Positions 38,140 through 47,792 are shown, counted from the first letter of the stretch. The stretch is DNA of 64,000 nt from Pseudomonas frederiksbergensis (GCF_003732705.1 NZ_MOBR01000004.1:1-64000); one strand, 5' to 3'. Notes: a model not told the origin generated them from the letters alone. Made by a program: numbers and translations.

Positions 38140-41094
38140 ATGAAGCCGCACATGCCCAAAGGATTGATTCGCGCTATCGGCGCCCTGTTGACTGCTCTGG
38201 CTCTCTACAGCCTGCTGGGGTTTCTGATTTTGCCGGGCATCGCCTTGCGGATCGCCAACCAGCAGTTGGCCAACTACGCCACGACACCCGCGCACATCCA
38301 GCGGATCGAACTCAACCCCTTCAGCCTTGAGGTCACCCTGTGGGGCCTGATCATTGGTGAGCCAGGCAAGGAACAGGTCGGCTTCGAACGGCTTTACGCC
38401 AACCTGCAGATCGACAGTCTCTGGACCAAGGCGCTGCATTTGTCCGATATCGAACTGGACAAGCCCAAGACTGAAATCCTCTTTGGCAAGGACGGCAAAC
38501 TCAACCTGCTCGGCCTGTTCAAAATCCCCACCAGCGAACCGACTCCGGCCGACCCGAATGCCAAACCGTTCCCGCTGCGAGTCGAGCGAATCAAACTGGC
38601 CGGCGGCTATGTGCACTTCCAGGATGCGCGGCCCAGCGAGCCCATCGAATTCCTCTACGACAAACTCGATTTCGAGCTGAAGAACCTCAGCACCCTGCCC
38701 GATGACAACGCCGACATGACCCTGGTCGCGGCCGGTCCGGCAGGCGGGCAGATCGACTGGACCGGCAATTTCAGCCTGATCCCGATCGCCTCCGAAGGTA
38801 AATTGAAAGTCACCGACGGCCAGATGAAAGTCTGGTGGCCGTACGTCCGTGACGCGCTGCCGTTGGCCCTGGAAAACGGCGTATTGAACCTGAGTACTGA
38901 CTACAAACTCAACCTGGCCAAGGAAACCGAACTGCTGCTGAGCAACGTCGCGGTCAGCGTCGCGCCATTCGCCCTCAATGCACCGGACGGTCGGCCGCTG
39001 GTAAAACTCGAACGCCTGGACGTCAGTGACACCACCGTCGATCTGGCCAAGCAGCAAGTGGTAGTCGGCAAGATTCGCAGCAATAAACTCGAAACCTGGG
39101 CCGCGCTGGAAGCAGACGGGCAACTCGACTGGCAGAAACTGTTTGCCAGCCAACCGTCCAAAGCAGCCGTCAAAGCCAAAGCCGAACCGGTCACAACCCC
39201 AGCAGCAGCCGACTCACCAAAACCTGAACCCGCGCCACCCAGCAAACCCTGGCAAGTGCTGCTCAAAGACGTGCAACTGCGCAATTACCAGGTGCACCTG
39301 GCCGACCGCAAGGCGCAACCGGCCGTGGCGCTGGAAGTGGGCCCGCTGAACCTGGACCTGCAGAATTTCGACAGCCTCAATGGCTCGCCCTTCAACCTCA
39401 AGCTCGACACGGGTATCGGCAAGCAGGGCAAAATCACCGCCGATGGCCAGGTCAATCTGGCGCCGGTCAGTGCCAAGTTGAAAGTGCAGACCAAGGACAT
39501 CGACCTGCGCGTCGCCCAGTCCTACATCACCCCGTTTATTCGCCTGGAACTGCGCAGCGGCATGCTCGGCAGTGATCTGGCGGTGGACCTGAAAAGCACC
39601 GAACCGCTGGCCTTCACGGTGACCGGTCGCGCTCAGGTCGATCAACTGCACACCCTCGACACCCTGAAGACCCGCGACTTTCTCAAGTGGCAGCAATTGG
39701 TGCTCGAAGGCCTGAACTATCAGCACGGCGACAGCCTGTCGATCGACAAGGTCAACCTGTTCCAGCCTTATGCGCGCTTCATGATCAACGATGACCGCAG
39801 CACCAACATCGATGACCTGCTGGTCCCGCAACCGCCCGACACCGGCGCCAAGACCGCCGCAGCCAAACCGGCGGCCGGCAAGGACAAACCGCTGGCCATC
39901 CACGTGGGCGGCATTGCCATCAATGACGGTTCGGCCAACTTCGCCGACTTCAGCCTGACGCCGAACTTTGCCACCGCCGTTCAAGAGCTCAATGGTGCGA
40001 TCGGCACCATCGACAGCCGTCAGGCGAAACCGGCCAGTGTCGACATCAAGGGCAAGGTCGATCGCTATGCGCCGGTGACCATCAAGGGCGCGGTCAACCC
40101 GTTCGACCCGATGGCCAGCCTCGACATCGCTACCAGTTTCAAACGAGTGGAACTGACGACGCTGACGCCCTACTCCGGCAAGTTTGCCGGCTACCGTATC
40201 CGCAAGGGCCGGCTCAATCTCGACTTGCATTACCTGATCACCAAAGGCCAGCTCAAAGCCGAAAACAAAGTGGTGGTCGAACAACTGCAACTGGGCGAAA
40301 AAGTCGACAGCCCGGACGCCACGAGCCTGCCGCTGAAACTGGCAATCGCCCTGCTTAAAGACGTCGATGGCAAGATTTCCATCGAATTGCCGGTGACGGG
40401 CGACCTGAACAATCCGCAGTTCAGCGTCATGCCGATTGTCTGGCAGACCCTGCGCAACCTGATCGTCAAAGCGGCCGCCGCACCATTCAAAATGATTGGC
40501 GGGTTGATCAGCGGCGGCGGTTCGGAAGATCTGGGCACCGTGTCATTTGCAGCGGGTTCGAGTGACCTGACCAAGGACGCTGAAGCGTCGCTGATCAAAC
40601 TCTCCAGCGCGCTCAAGGAACGTCCGTCCCTGCGCCTGGAAATCGAAGGCACCGCCGCGCAAAGCAGCGATGGCCCGTTGATCGCCGAGCAACGTCTGGA
40701 GCGCGAATACCAGTACAACTACTACAAAATGCTCCAGCGCCGTGGCGACAAAGTCCCGGCCCAGGCGTCCTTGCTGCAAGTGCCTGATGGAGAGAAAGGC
40801 CCGCTGCTGGAAGGCATTTACCGCACCCGTCTCAAGACTCAGCCGCCCGCCGAATGGAAGGATCTGGGCAAGGAAGAACGCACCGCCAAAATGCGTGCGG
40901 ACGTGATCAAGTTCTGGAGTTCCAGCGACGTGCTGTTGCGTCAACTGGGCCAGGAACGGGCCAGTAGCATCAAGGACTTCCTGGTGGACAAGGCGCAGAT
41001 GGCCGACGACCGCGTGTACTTTGTCGACGCCAATCTTGGCGAAGCGGAAAGTGACGGTCGGGTGATTACACCGTTGCACCTGGATGCCGAATGA
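38140..41094 (+). CDS. DUF748 domain-containing AsmA-like envelope protein
   Basis: 984 residues. A single N-terminal membrane anchor (about 10-34, LLTALALYSLLGFLILPG) precedes long repetitive beta-rich sequence resembling AsmA/YhdP-type bridge proteins, with repeated 'LxLxxKxxLxLxxL' strands. DUF748 segments lie about 330-700. A C-terminal part (about 800-870) resembles OmpA-like domains (SFAAGSSDLTKDAEASLIKL, with RLEIEG), which bind peptidoglycan in other proteins. A role in envelope lipid transport or integrity is inference. ATGs at 38140 and 38152 are both possible. Confidence 0.8.
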   Translation: MKPHMPKGLIRAIGALLTALALYSLLGFLILPGIALRIANQQLANYATTPAHIQRIELNPFSLEVTLWGLIIGEPGKEQVGFERLYANLQIDSLWTKALHLSDIELDKPKTEILFGKDGKLNLLGLFKIPTSEPTPADPNAKPFPLRVERIKLAGGYVHFQDARPSEPIEFLYDKLDFELKNLSTLPDDNADMTLVAAGPAGGQIDWTGNFSLIPIASEGKLKVTDGQMKVWWPYVRDALPLALENGVLNLSTDYKLNLAKETELLLSNVAVSVAPFALNAPDGRPLVKLERLDVSDTTVDLAKQQVVVGKIRSNKLETWAALEADGQLDWQKLFASQPSKAAVKAKAEPVTTPAAADSPKPEPAPPSKPWQVLLKDVQLRNYQVHLADRKAQPAVALEVGPLNLDLQNFDSLNGSPFNLKLDTGIGKQGKITADGQVNLAPVSAKLKVQTKDIDLRVAQSYITPFIRLELRSGMLGSDLAVDLKSTEPLAFTVTGRAQVDQLHTLDTLKTRDFLKWQQLVLEGLNYQHGDSLSIDKVNLFQPYARFMINDDRSTNIDDLLVPQPPDTGAKTAAAKPAAGKDKPLAIHVGGIAINDGSANFADFSLTPNFATAVQELNGAIGTIDSRQAKPASVDIKGKVDRYAPVTIKGAVNPFDPMASLDIATSFKRVELTTLTPYSGKFAGYRIRKGRLNLDLHYLITKGQLKAENKVVVEQLQLGEKVDSPDATSLPLKLAIALLKDVDGKISIELPVTGDLNNPQFSVMPIVWQTLRNLIVKAAAAPFKMIGGLISGGGSEDLGTVSFAAGSSDLTKDAEASLIKLSSALKERPSLRLEIEGTAAQSSDGPLIAEQRLEREYQYNYYKMLQRRGDKVPAQASLLQVPDGEKGPLLEGIYRTRLKTQPPAEWKDLGKEERTAKMRADVIKFWSSSDVLLRQLGQERASSIKDFLVDKAQMADDRVYFVDANLGEAESDGRVITPLHLDAE

Positions 41095-41390
41095 TGGGCG
41101 CGCGCTGGCTGTTCAGCCTGGCCCTGGCATTCGCGGCCGGCCAGGTCTCGGCAGCCGATACCCTGCGCTGCGGCAGTCAGTTGATCAGCGTAGGCGACAG
41201 GTCCAGCGAAGTGCTGCAGAAGTGCGGACAACCCGTGGCCCGGGATTCGCTGGGCTACAAGCGCAGCGCCAACCGGCGGGAAGAATTCCAGGTCGAAGAA
41301 TGGACCTACGGGCCCAACAACGGGATGTACCAGTACCTGCGGTTTGAAGGGAACCGGTTGAAGCAGATCACCAGCAAGCGCGGTAACTGA
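41091..41390 (+). CDS. DUF2845 domain-containing exported protein
   Basis: 99 residues: signal peptide (1-21, cut after VSA) and a DUF2845 domain with two conserved cysteines (LRCGSQ and LQKCGQP) that may form a disulfide, then VEEWTYGPNNGMYQYLRFEGN. Related in shape to the SmpA/BamE-like fold of small envelope proteins. It overlaps the DUF748 gene by 4 nt (ATGATG start within the stop), so both probably act in the periplasm together. Function unknown. Confidence 0.87.
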   Translation: MMGARWLFSLALAFAAGQVSAADTLRCGSQLISVGDRSSEVLQKCGQPVARDSLGYKRSANRREEFQVEEWTYGPNNGMYQYLRFEGNRLKQITSKRGN

Positions 41391-41401
41391 CTACCGTCCA
41401 A

Positions 41402-41491
41402 TGTGGGAGCGAGCTTGCTCGCGATAGCGGTCTAACACTCAATGAAGATGTTGAATGTTATGACCTCATCGCGAGCAAGCTCGCTCCCACA
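41402..41491. repeat. REP pair (REPIN)
   Basis: TGTGGGAGCGAGCTTGCTCG and its near-perfect inverse flank CTCAATGAAGATGTTGAATGTTATG, 11 bp after the DUF2845 stop. Confidence 0.93.
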
Positions 41492-41518
41492 TGTGCTTTT
41501 GTGGCGCCCACAATAGAA

Positions 41519-41548
41519 CAGGCCCCCGACACGAATGTCGGAGGCCTG
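41519..41548 (-). terminator. Probable terminator of the BON-domain gene
   Basis: On the minus strand CAGGCCTCCGAC and GTCGGGGGCCTG form a 12-bp stem (one mismatch) with an ATTCGT loop, followed by the imperfect T-tract TTCTATT. It lies 108 bp after the BON stop. Confidence 0.6.
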
Positions 41549-41655
41549 TAATGGCCACATCCTTGTGGCCTTCGCATGAACTCTCCAGAGGCGGCAGACG
41601 TATTGCACGGCTCGTCTGCCACGCCTTCTCCCGGTTCAAGCGGAGAAGTCTTGCC

Positions 41656-42006
41656 TTACTCGGCTTTCAGGCCGTCAGCGGAGACCGCTTTGACGCCTTT
41701 GATTTTCTTGGTGATCGCAACAGCGGTGGTCTTCTGAGCTTCAGTGATCGCTACAGTCGACGACAGCGATACAACACCTTTGTTGGTTTCTACTTTGATG
41801 TCAGTGCCTGGGATGCCTTTTTCGGTCACCAGGTCGCTTTTCACTTTGGTAGTGATCCAGGTATCGGAAGTGGTTTCTTTAGCCTTGGTCATTTCACCAG
41901 CCGCCAGAGTCATCGGGGCTTGGGTGGTGGCAGTGGTCTGTGCAAATGCTGCACCGGCCATGGTCAGGGTCAGCGCGGTAGCAGTAGCGATAGCGAACTT
42001 CTTCAT
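41656..42006 (-). CDS. BON domain-containing periplasmic protein
   Basis: 116 residues from the ATG at 42006 (MKKFAIATATALTLT), 8 nt after CAGGAG. Signal peptide cut after AAFA at 22. One BON domain (about 48-113; DTWITTKVKSDLVTEKGIPGTDIKVETNKGVVSLSSTV), as in OsmY, which binds phospholipids. Single domain, whereas OsmY has two. Likely an envelope-stress or osmotic protein. A -24/-12 promoter lies upstream. Confidence 0.9.
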   Translation of the reverse strand: MKKFAIATATALTLTMAGAAFAQTTATTQAPMTLAAGEMTKAKETTSDTWITTKVKSDLVTEKGIPGTDIKVETNKGVVSLSSTVAITEAQKTTAVAITKKIKGVKAVSADGLKAE

Positions 42007-42071
42007 ACGAGTAACTCCTGTTTTTCTATAAAGTCTGCTGCATGTCTTCTCAGCAGGGTTACTGGGTATAT

Positions 42072-42087
42072 TGCGAACGCTGTGCCA
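42072..42087 (-). promoter_or_regulatory. Candidate sigma-54 promoter of the BON-domain gene
   Basis: TGGCACAGCGTTCGCA on the minus strand: perfect TGGCAC at -24, GG and GC 10 bp apart, -12 box TCGCA (4 of 5). Start would fall about 55 nt before the ATG. Confidence 0.55.
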
Positions 42088-42265
42088 ACTTTGAGACAAC
42101 AAAAAACCCCTTATAAAACAATAACTTAATAAGTTGTGAAAACTTCGGAATCATGCAAAATGCATGACCTTGACGTTATCGACATGCAAGTTGCGGGTTT
42201 TGACGTAGGCCTAAGGCCATGAATTGTCGGGAGTTTCGCCGTACAGCGTCACGTCGGTAACAGGC

Positions 42266-42293
42266 AAAAAAATACCCGCCCTCTCGGGCGGGT
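42266..42293 (-). terminator. pilA terminator
   Basis: On the minus strand ACCCGCCC and GGGCGGGT-type arms (42274-42293) pair, followed by ATTTTTTT. Confidence 0.92.
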
Positions 42294-42313
42294 ATTCGTT
42301 GAAAACCTATCAA

Positions 42314-42730
42314 TCAAACGCCAGGGCAACCGGTACCCGAGAACTCTTTCAAAGCGTTGGTCGTACAAGCCCAAGTGCCAGCTTGAACGCGAGTCAGCGT
42401 AATGACTTTGCCCTGTACAAGCGAAGGGGCATTTAGCAGGGTGCAGGTAATGGTCCCGGCGCCGCTGGCGGTAGTCCCCGTTACTGCCAGTGTGCAGTTA
42501 GGCGTTGTAGTTCCCCCTGGCGCAACGAGGGCCGTTGTCGGGTCCGCCGTACCTGTATTCATAACGTCTTCGTAAGCCACTTTGAGCGCCGAAGCTTCCG
42601 CGATCCCGGCGGTAACCTTAGCCTTCGCCTGGTATTTGCTATAAGCAGGCAACGCAAACGTCGCCAGAATCCCGATGATCGCCACCACGATCAGCAGTTC
42701 GATAAGCGTAAAACCCTTCTGAGTATTCAT
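42314..42730 (-). CDS. pilA: Type IVa major pilin PilA
   Basis: 138 residues from the ATG at 42730; GGAG lies 9 nt upstream. Short class IVa leader MNTQKG cut by PilD before Phe ([17 protein letters not shown]), with Glu5 of the mature pilin present. A C-terminal disulfide loop is formed by Cys in TWACTTNA and GTGCPGV; two further cysteines lie in the central domain ([14 protein letters not shown]). The globular part is Thr/Gly/Ala-rich and unlike well-studied pilins. It faces pilBCD divergently, the usual pseudomonad layout. Confidence 0.95.
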   Translation of the reverse strand: MNTQKGFTLIELLIVVAIIGILATFALPAYSKYQAKAKVTAGIAEASALKVAYEDVMNTGTADPTTALVAPGGTTTPNCTLAVTGTTASGAGTITCTLLNAPSLVQGKVITLTRVQAGTWACTTNALKEFSGTGCPGV

Positions 42731-42778
42731 AGACAAGCTCCATGCATGAGTCGAAATCTCATGATCTGATGAAGCCTC

Positions 42779-42794
42779 AGCATACTCCGTGCCA
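42779..42794 (-). promoter_or_regulatory. Sigma-54 promoter of pilA
   Basis: TGGCACGGAGTATGCT on the minus strand: perfect -24 box TGGCACG, GG and GC 10 bp apart, -12 box ATGCT (4 of 5). Start near 42768, leader about 38 nt. PilS/PilR are encoded near the right end of the window. Confidence 0.88.
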
Positions 42795-42867
42795 GGCCTT
42801 CGCAGCCCTGTCTGCGGGGCGCCCAATGTCAAAAGCGCCCTTTCCTACCCCCTGCAACCGCACTATC

Positions 42868-42882
42868 TGACACTTTTTGTCA
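42868..42882. promoter_or_regulatory. Candidate PilR-type activator site
   Basis: TGACACTTTTTGTCA contains inverted TGACA/TGTCA arms, 74-88 bp upstream of the pilA -24 box. PilR sites in P. aeruginosa contain TGTC cores upstream of pilA; the match is by core only. Confidence 0.4.
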
Positions 42883-42955
42883 CCTCAACCCCACTGGTTT
42901 GGCTCCTGCCGTTGACTAGGCTATAAGTCATGAACTGTCTGCGTCCGGTATCCCC

Positions 42956-44656
42956 ATGAATGACATCGCCCTTAGCGGTCTGGCCAAGCAATTGGTGCTG
43001 GCCGAACTGCTCACTGACAAAAGCGCGCAACAGGCGTATCAGCAAGCCCAACGCAATCACATCTCCCTGGTCAGCTACCTGGTACAGAACAAACTGGTGA
43101 GAAGCCGGCAAGTGGCGGAGATTGCCTCGGAACATTTCGGCATGGCCCTGCTGGACCTCAATTGTCTGGACAAGGAAACCCAGCCCAAGGGCCTGGTCAG
43201 CGAGAAGCTGATACGCCAGCACCACGCCCTGCCCCTCTGGCGACGCGGCAATAAACTGTTCGTGGGGATTTCCGACCCGACCAATCATCAAGCGATTAAC
43301 GACATCCAGTTCAGCACCGGCCTGAGCACCGAAGCGATCCTGGTGGAGGACGACAAACTCAGCGACGCCATCGAGAAATTCTTCGACAGCCATGCCACCG
43401 GTCTGGAAGAAATGGCCGACGTTGACCTTGATGGCCTGGACATCGAGTCGCCCGACGACAAAAACCACGATTCCATCGCCGGGCAGGACGCCGATGACGC
43501 GCCCGTGGTGCGCTTCGTTCACAAGATGTTGCTCGACGCGATCAAAAGCGGCTCGTCCGACTTGCACTTCGAGCCCTACGAAAAAACCTACCGGGTACGG
43601 ATGCGTACCGACGGCATTCTGCGTGAAGTCGCCAAGCCGCCGATCCAGCTGGCCAACCGGATCGCCGCCAGGCTCAAAGTCATGGCCAGTCTCGACATCT
43701 CCGAACGGCGTCGGCCGCAAGACGGGCGGATCAAGATGCGTCTGTCCAAAACCAAGTCCATCGACTTCCGGGTCAACACCCTGCCGACCCTGTGGGGCGA
43801 AAAAGTGGTGATCCGGATCCTCGACCCGTCCAGCGCGCAGATGGGCATTGATGCCCTCGGCTATGAGCCCGACCAGAAAGCCCTGTTCATGGCCGCGCTC
43901 AAGCAGCCACAAGGGATGATTCTGGTCACCGGCCCCACCGGCTCGGGTAAAACCGTGTCGCTCTACACCGGGCTGAATATCCTCAACACCGTGGACATCA
44001 ATATTTCCACCGCCGAAGACCCGGTGGAGATCAACATGGAAGGCATCAACCAGGTCAACGTCAATCCCAAGCAGGGCCTGGATTTTGCCCAGGCGTTGCG
44101 CTCGTTCCTGCGTCAGGACCCGGACGTGATCATGGTCGGCGAGATCCGCGACCTCGAAACCGCGGAAATCGCGATCAAGGCCGCCCAGACCGGTCACCTG
44201 GTGCTGTCGACCCTGCACACCAACAGTGCCGCGGAAACCCTGACCCGCCTGCACAACATGGGCATCCCGGGTTTCAACATCGCCACCTCGGTCAGCCTGA
44301 TCATCGCCCAGCGCCTGGCGCGCAAACTGTGCAGCCATTGCAAGACGCCGATCGAGATTCCCCGGGAGGCGCTGCTCAAGGAAGGCTTCCCCGAGGAACG
44401 CATCGGCTCATTTACGATCTATGAGCCCGTCGGTTGCGATCTCTGCAACAACGGTTACAAAGGGCGAATCGGGGTTTATGAAGTGGTGAAAAACACGCCA
44501 GACCTGCAACGGCTGATCATGGCCGAAGGCAACTCCCTGGAAATCGAGATCCAGATGCGCAAGGACGGCTTCAACGATCTGCGTACTTCAGGTTTGATCA
44601 AGGCCATGCAAGGCATTACCAGCCTTGAAGAAATCAACCGGGTCACCAAGGACTGA
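42956..44656 (+). CDS. pilB: Type IV pilus extension ATPase PilB
   Basis: 566 residues. N-terminal MshEN/T2SSE domain (ALSGLAKQLVLAELL), then the AAA+ secretion ATPase: Walker A GPTGSGKTVSLY (near 325), Asp box, Walker B VGEIRDLETAEIA, and a tetracysteine zinc motif (CSHCKT and CDLCNNGYKG). Hexameric cytoplasmic motor that drives pilin polymerisation. 2 bp upstream of pilC. Confidence 0.97.
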   Translation: MNDIALSGLAKQLVLAELLTDKSAQQAYQQAQRNHISLVSYLVQNKLVRSRQVAEIASEHFGMALLDLNCLDKETQPKGLVSEKLIRQHHALPLWRRGNKLFVGISDPTNHQAINDIQFSTGLSTEAILVEDDKLSDAIEKFFDSHATGLEEMADVDLDGLDIESPDDKNHDSIAGQDADDAPVVRFVHKMLLDAIKSGSSDLHFEPYEKTYRVRMRTDGILREVAKPPIQLANRIAARLKVMASLDISERRRPQDGRIKMRLSKTKSIDFRVNTLPTLWGEKVVIRILDPSSAQMGIDALGYEPDQKALFMAALKQPQGMILVTGPTGSGKTVSLYTGLNILNTVDINISTAEDPVEINMEGINQVNVNPKQGLDFAQALRSFLRQDPDVIMVGEIRDLETAEIAIKAAQTGHLVLSTLHTNSAAETLTRLHNMGIPGFNIATSVSLIIAQRLARKLCSHCKTPIEIPREALLKEGFPEERIGSFTIYEPVGCDLCNNGYKGRIGVYEVVKNTPDLQRLIMAEGNSLEIEIQMRKDGFNDLRTSGLIKAMQGITSLEEINRVTKD

Positions 44657-44658
44657 AC

Positions 44659-45876
44659 ATGGCGGTCAAGGCAGCAAAAATCAGCGTGTACGCCTGGGAA
44701 GGCACGGACAAGAAAGGCACCAGAATGACCGGCGAGTTGAGCGGTCAGAACCCGGCGCTGATCAAGGCACAACTGCGCAAGCAAGGGATCAATCCGGGCA
44801 AGGTACGCAAGAAATCCGTGTCGATTTTCAACATGGGCAAACGTATCAAGGCCCAGGACATCTCCCTGTTCACCCGGCAGATGGCGACCATGATGAAGGC
44901 CGGCGTGCCACTGCTGCAGTCGTTCGACATCATCGGCGAAGGCTTCGAGAACCCGGCCATGCGCAAACTGGTGGACGAGGTGAAACAGGAAGTCGCCGCG
45001 GGCAATAGTTTCGCCGCGTCCCTGCGCAAGAAACCGCAATATTTCGACGAGTTGTACTGCAACCTGGTAGACGCCGGTGAACAGGCCGGCGCCCTGGATA
45101 CGCTACTGGATCGGGTGGCCACTTATAAGGAAAAAAGCGAACAGCTCAAGGCCAAGATCAAGAAAGCCATGACGTACCCGATGGCCGTGGTGTTCGTCGC
45201 GATCATCGTGACCGGGATTCTGCTGGTCAAGGTTGTGCCGCAGTTCAAGTCCGTGTTCTCCGGGTTTGGTGCCGAACTGCCGTCCTTCACCCTGATGGTC
45301 ATCGCGCTGTCGGAGTTCATGCAGGAGTGGTGGTGGATGATGCTCGGCGCACTGATTGCAGCGGTCTTCGGTTTTCGTCGAGCCCTGAAAAAGTCGCAGG
45401 GTTTTCGCGATCGGATGGACACCTGGCTGTTGAAACTGCCGCTGGTGGGCGCGCTGATGTACAAGTCCGCCGTGGCCCGTTATGCCCGCACGCTGTCGAC
45501 CACGTTCGCCGCCGGGGTACCGCTGGTGGATGCCCTGGAATCGGTCGCCGGCGCCACCGGCAACATCGTGTTCAAGCGTGCGGTGCTGCGCATCCGGCAG
45601 GACGTGTCGACCGGCATGCAGCTGAATTTCGCCATGCGCACCTCCGGTGTGTTCCCGAACATGGCGATCCAGATGGCCGCGATTGGCGAGGAGTCCGGCG
45701 CCCTCGACGACATGCTCGACAAAGTCGCCAGTTTTTATGAGGACGAGGTGGACAACATGGTCGACAACCTCACCAGCCTGATGGAGCCATTCATCATGGT
45801 GGTGCTGGGCGTTGTTGTCGGCGGCCTGGTGGTTGCCATGTACCTGCCCATCTTCCAACTCGGCTCAGCGATCTGA
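44659..45876 (+). CDS. pilC: Type IV pilus platform protein PilC
   Basis: 405 residues with two T2SSF domains (about 70-195 and 275-400), three transmembrane helices and the conserved LFTRQMATMMKAGVPLLQ motif repeated as ARTLSTTFAAGVPLVDAL. It forms the inner-membrane platform on which PilB acts. One bp separates it from pilD. Confidence 0.97.
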   Translation: MAVKAAKISVYAWEGTDKKGTRMTGELSGQNPALIKAQLRKQGINPGKVRKKSVSIFNMGKRIKAQDISLFTRQMATMMKAGVPLLQSFDIIGEGFENPAMRKLVDEVKQEVAAGNSFAASLRKKPQYFDELYCNLVDAGEQAGALDTLLDRVATYKEKSEQLKAKIKKAMTYPMAVVFVAIIVTGILLVKVVPQFKSVFSGFGAELPSFTLMVIALSEFMQEWWWMMLGALIAAVFGFRRALKKSQGFRDRMDTWLLKLPLVGALMYKSAVARYARTLSTTFAAGVPLVDALESVAGATGNIVFKRAVLRIRQDVSTGMQLNFAMRTSGVFPNMAIQMAAIGEESGALDDMLDKVASFYEDEVDNMVDNLTSLMEPFIMVVLGVVVGGLVVAMYLPIFQLGSAI

Positions 45877-45877
45877 C

Positions 45878-46750
45878 ATGCCCTTGAATGAATACCTGAC
45901 CCTTTATCCACTGGCCTTCGTGATCACGGCGCTGGTGCTCGGCCTGGTGATCGGCAGCTTTCTCAACGTGGTGATCTGGCGCCTGCCGAAGATGCTCGAA
46001 CGGGAATGGCGAATGCAGGCCCACGATATGCTGGGCCTGCCGACCGAAACGCCGCTGCCAACCTACAACCTGATGTTGCCGCACTCCCATTGCCCACACT
46101 GCGCCCACAAGATCCGCGCCTGGGAAAACATTCCCGTGCTCAGTTACCTGTTTCTGCGTGGTCGCTGCTCGAACTGCGCAGCACCGATCAGCAAGCGCTA
46201 CCCACTGACCGAACTGGCCTGCGGTCTGCTCTCGGCATTCATTGCCTGGCATTTCGGTTTCGGCTGGCCTGCCTGCCTGATGCTGGTGCTGACCTGGGGC
46301 CTGTTGGCGATGAGCCTGATCGACGCCGAACATCAACTGCTGCCGGACGTATTGGTGCTGCCGCTGTTGTGGCTGGGATTGATCGTCAACAGCTTCGAGC
46401 TGCTCGTGCCGTTGCATGATGCCTTGTGGGGCGCAGTGGCCGGCTACATGGCGCTGTGGTCGGTGTTCTGGCTGTTCAAGCTGATCACCGGCAAGGACGG
46501 CATCGGTCATGGCGATTTCAAGCTACTGGCGATGCTGGGGGCCTGGGGCGGTTGGCAAGTCCTGCCGCTGACGATCCTGTTGTCGTCGCTGGTAGGGGCG
46601 ATTCTCGGGGTGATTTTGCTGCGCTTGCGCAACGCTAAAACCTCGACGCCGATCCCCTTCGGCCCCTATCTGGCAATTGCCGGCTGGATTGCATTGCTCT
46701 GGGGTGGTCAAATAACCGGCTTCTATTGGCAGTTTGTCGGTTTGAAATGA
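45878..46750 (+). CDS. pilD: Prepilin peptidase PilD
   Basis: 290 residues from the ATG at 45878 ([12 protein letters not shown]). Bifunctional: cleaves type IV prepilin leaders and N-methylates the new N-terminus. N-terminal domain with two CxxC pairs ([15 protein letters not shown]), then A24 aspartyl protease with Asp in [11 protein letters not shown] and [14 protein letters not shown] (GxGD motif). About eight helices. It also processes type II secretion pseudopilins. Its stop overlaps the coaE start. Confidence 0.97.
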   Translation: MPLNEYLTLYPLAFVITALVLGLVIGSFLNVVIWRLPKMLEREWRMQAHDMLGLPTETPLPTYNLMLPHSHCPHCAHKIRAWENIPVLSYLFLRGRCSNCAAPISKRYPLTELACGLLSAFIAWHFGFGWPACLMLVLTWGLLAMSLIDAEHQLLPDVLVLPLLWLGLIVNSFELLVPLHDALWGAVAGYMALWSVFWLFKLITGKDGIGHGDFKLLAMLGAWGGWQVLPLTILLSSLVGAILGVILLRLRNAKTSTPIPFGPYLAIAGWIALLWGGQITGFYWQFVGLK

Positions 46751-47370
46751 ATACCCCTGTGGAAAAACCCTGGATTCTCGGCCTGACCGGCGGCATCGGC
46801 AGCGGCAAAAGTGCCGCAGCCCAGCACTTCATTGACCTCGGCGTGCACGTGGTGGATGCCGATCACGCGGCGCGCTGGGTGGTGGAACCGGGACGCCCGG
46901 CGCTGGCCAGGATCGCCGAGCATTTCGGCCCCGGCGTGCTGCAAGCCGACGGGCAACTGGATCGCGCCGCGTTGCGCAAACTGATCTTCGAAGTCCCGGA
47001 GGAACGCCGCTGGCTCGAAGCCTTGCTGCATCCGCTGATCGCCAAGGAAATCGTCGAGCATCTGGCCAAGGCACAATCGCCTTACGCGATTCTGGTATCG
47101 CCGCTGCTGATCGAGTCCGGGCAGTACGCCATGACCCAACGGGTACTGGTGATCGACGCCCCGGAACACCTGCAGATCGAACGCACCCTGCAGCGTGACC
47201 AGACCAGCGAACAACAGGTCCAGGCGATCCTCAAGGCCCAGTCCAGTCGCCAAAATCGCGTGGACCATGCCGACGATGTGGTGGTCAACGACCGCGACCT
47301 CGCCTGGCTGCACAGCGAGGTCGAGCGCTTGCATCACTTTTACTTAACTTTGCGTGGAGGCCAGTCATGA
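46747..47370 (+). CDS. coaE: Dephospho-CoA kinase
   Basis: 207 residues from the ATG at 46747, overlapping the pilD stop (ATGA). Walker [12 protein letters not shown]; the conserved [13 protein letters not shown] follows and LLIESGQY is the lid region. Last step of CoA synthesis; complements panB/C/D elsewhere in the window. pilD-coaE-yacG order is conserved in gammaproteobacteria. Confidence 0.97.
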   Translation: MNTPVEKPWILGLTGGIGSGKSAAAQHFIDLGVHVVDADHAARWVVEPGRPALARIAEHFGPGVLQADGQLDRAALRKLIFEVPEERRWLEALLHPLIAKEIVEHLAKAQSPYAILVSPLLIESGQYAMTQRVLVIDAPEHLQIERTLQRDQTSEQQVQAILKAQSSRQNRVDHADDVVVNDRDLAWLHSEVERLHHFYLTLRGGQS

Positions 47371-47567
47371 GCCAGACCCCAACCGTCAATTGCCCAACCT
47401 GCGGCGCCCCTGTGGAATGGAGCGCCACCAGCACCTTCCGGCCTTTCTGTTCGGATCGTTGCAAACTGATCGACCTGGGTGCCTGGGCGTCGGAAGAACA
47501 CAAGATCCCGGTCAGCCCGGACGCCGAGGACGACCTGTTCAGCGAAGACTTCGAACCGCGTCACTGA
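47367..47567 (+). CDS. yacG: DNA gyrase inhibitor YacG
   Basis: 66 residues. Zinc finger CPTCG at 9-13 and CSDRC at 28-32, with the usual [22 protein letters not shown] block. YacG binds GyrB and inhibits gyrase; the acidic C-terminal tail ([11 protein letters not shown]) is typical. Overlaps coaE by 4 nt. Confidence 0.95.
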   Translation: MSQTPTVNCPTCGAPVEWSATSTFRPFCSDRCKLIDLGAWASEEHKIPVSPDAEDDLFSEDFEPRH

Positions 47568-47576
47568 TCCCAACGA

Positions 47577-47792
47577 TCAGGGCCGCATAAAGCCGTAGTC
47601 CTGACCGTCATCGAGGTTCTCGGCGAGAAACTGCAACTCATCCGCCAGATCCTCGACACTGCGCACCGCCTTGCTCTGCTGCACCACCGCACTGAGCAAG
47701 GCGCGCAGGCTCAACCCCGGATCAAACCCCACTTCCTGCGCCACATCCAGACTTCGACGCAACTCCTGCCTTGCCCACTCGTAGACACTCAT
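47577..47792 (-). CDS. Conserved hypothetical small protein
   Basis: 71 residues from the ATG at 47792 (MSVYEWARQELRRSLD), 7 nt after AGGAG; an upstream ATG at 47822 lacks a ribosome binding site. Acidic, all-helical prediction, no signal or membrane segment, no motif I can name. Small proteins of this kind occur next to yacG in other pseudomonads. It is convergent with yacG with only 9 bp between. Confidence 0.75.
   Translation of the reverse strand: MSVYEWARQELRRSLDVAQEVGFDPGLSLRALLSAVVQQSKAVRSVEDLADELQFLAENLDDGQDYGFMRP

Noticed and set aside
42840..42865. TTGCA near 42853 as a -12 box of a second pilA sigma-54 promoter
   Set aside because: No GG at the required 10-bp distance; the element at 42779-42794 fits far better.
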